In this document: positions 5,495 to 6,038 of the stretch, in pieces | Layout of the letters: each line of letters opens with the position of its first letter | Position numbering within the stretch: position 1 is the first letter of the stretch | Origin: Micrococcales bacterium | GTDB lineage: Bacteria; Actinomycetota; Actinomycetes; Actinomycetales; Dermatophilaceae | Length of the DNA: 6,038 nt | Assembly (NCBI GenBank): GCA_030452775.1 | Contig: JAKDLQ010000142.1 | Coordinates: 1-6,038, forward strand | Reading direction: 5' to 3' | Program-made: the position numbers and the translations under genes | Notes under the pieces: model-generated | Databases searched by the model: none | Told to the model about the DNA's origin: nothing | Seen by the model: the letters and a program-made list of their open reading frames with translations, nothing else

Positions 5495-6038
5495 GTGAAG
5501 GTGGCGCTCTTGTCGGACTGTTATCTGCCGAGGCTGGGCGGCATCGAGGTCCAGACCCATGACCTGGCGCATCACCTCGCCGGACTCGGGCACGACGTCG
5601 CGGTGTTCACCGCGACCCCCGGCGCGGGCGGCGAGCGACACGGTGCGGTGACGCTCGAGGACGGCATACCTGTGCACCGCCTCGCCGCGCGGGTGCCGTG
5701 GGAACTGCCGGTCAACCCGTTTGCCCCACGGGAGCTGCGGCGACGACTCGTCGAGGGCGGCTTCGATGTGGCGCACGTCCAGACAGGCATCGTCTCGCCA
5801 TTCGCCTGGGACTGCACCCGAGTGACGCTCGGGCTCGGCCTGCCGACGGCCATGACGTGGCACTGCATGCTCGCCCCGGTCGTCACCCTGTTCGGGGTCG
5901 CCGGGTTCGTCCGGCGCTGGGCCCGCCGGGGCGTGGCGATGTCGGCCGTCTCGGAGGTGGCCGCCGAGCCGCTGCGTGCGCTGGTCGGCGGCGCCGGGCA
6001 GGTCGGCGTGCTCCCCAACGGGATCGACGTCTCGCGCT
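5495..6038 (+). CDS. GT4-family glycosyltransferase, N-terminal half (runs off window end)
   Basis: The first 181 residues of a GT-B fold glycosyltransferase are present; the frame is still open at the window edge, so the C-terminal nucleotide-sugar-binding domain is missing. The opening (KVALLSDCYLPRLGGIEVQ) is the classic GT4 N-terminus, with the glycine-rich loop at G15-G16 after the first strand. It is followed by an alternating alpha/beta Rossmann pattern, a TWHC segment at 121-124 and SAVSE at 150-154. LPNGIDV (173-179) normally marks the hinge into the C-terminal domain. Such enzymes transfer a sugar from a nucleotide donor to a lipid, inositol or glycan acceptor, usually at the cytoplasmic face of the membrane. 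GTG 5495 is preferred, with AGAGTGG five bases upstream; GTG 5486 and GTG 5501 are in-frame alternatives. The acceptor cannot be told from this part. It lacks the extended N-terminal pattern I associate with MshA. Confidence 0.9.
   Translation, partial: MKVALLSDCYLPRLGGIEVQTHDLAHHLAGLGHDVAVFTATPGAGGERHGAVTLEDGIPVHRLAARVPWELPVNPFAPRELRRRLVEGGFDVAHVQTGIVSPFAWDCTRVTLGLGLPTAMTWHCMLAPVVTLFGVAGFVRRWARRGVAMSAVSEVAAEPLRALVGGAGQVGVLPNGIDVSR

Noticed and set aside
5459..5863. N-terminal extension of the de-N-acetylase frame up to 5863
   Set aside because: The added residues lie opposite the glycosyltransferase coding sequence, match no PIG-L N-terminus, and precede a family-typical start at 5458.
4637..6038. 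Naming the two right-hand genes mshB/mca and mshA
   Set aside because: Only family-level motifs are visible, the glycosyltransferase is partial and its N-terminus does not look like MshA, so a mycothiol assignment would be over-reading.

Overview
The window reads as chromosomal DNA of a high-GC actinobacterium (Actinomycetota). The evidence is strong G/C bias at third codon positions in every gene, GTG start use, an apparently leaderless first gene, and protein families typical of that group. A Micrococcales-type organism is a guess. I see no rRNA, tRNA, CRISPR array, insertion sequence or phage gene. Genes fill almost the whole window, and no gap exceeds about 110 bases.

Layout. Bases 1-83 are a short leader with a G-rich direct repeat (possible G-quadruplex) and a TANNNT -10 element seven bases before the first start codon. 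Bases 84-2753 (+) encode an 889-residue protein: a complete glutamine-dependent asparagine synthetase (class II amidotransferase plus ATP-pyrophosphatase synthetase) fused in frame to a domain resembling F420-0:gamma-glutamyl ligase (CofE/FbiB superfamily). Bases 2827-4002 (+) encode a full RtcB RNA ligase. Convergent to it, 4026-4535 (-) encodes a hemerythrin-like HHE protein. Bases 4637-5458 (-) encode a PIG-L/LmbE-type zinc de-N-acetylase. Only 36 bases away and divergent, 5495-6038 (+) is the N-terminal half of a GT4 (GT-B fold) glycosyltransferase cut by the window edge.

How the genes may relate. The deacetylase and glycosyltransferase share a very short divergent control region and have complementary chemistries (sugar transfer, then N-deacetylation of an amino sugar), so a joint role in making a glycoconjugate is plausible but unproven. 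RtcB and the hemerythrin-like protein look like independent housekeeping or stress functions. The most unusual item is the amidotransferase/ligase fusion. It places two carboxylate-activating, amide-forming enzymes in one chain. Its synthetase domain also has Gln where Escherichia coli AsnB has the conserved Glu348. This raises the possibility that the protein acts on a substrate other than free aspartate.
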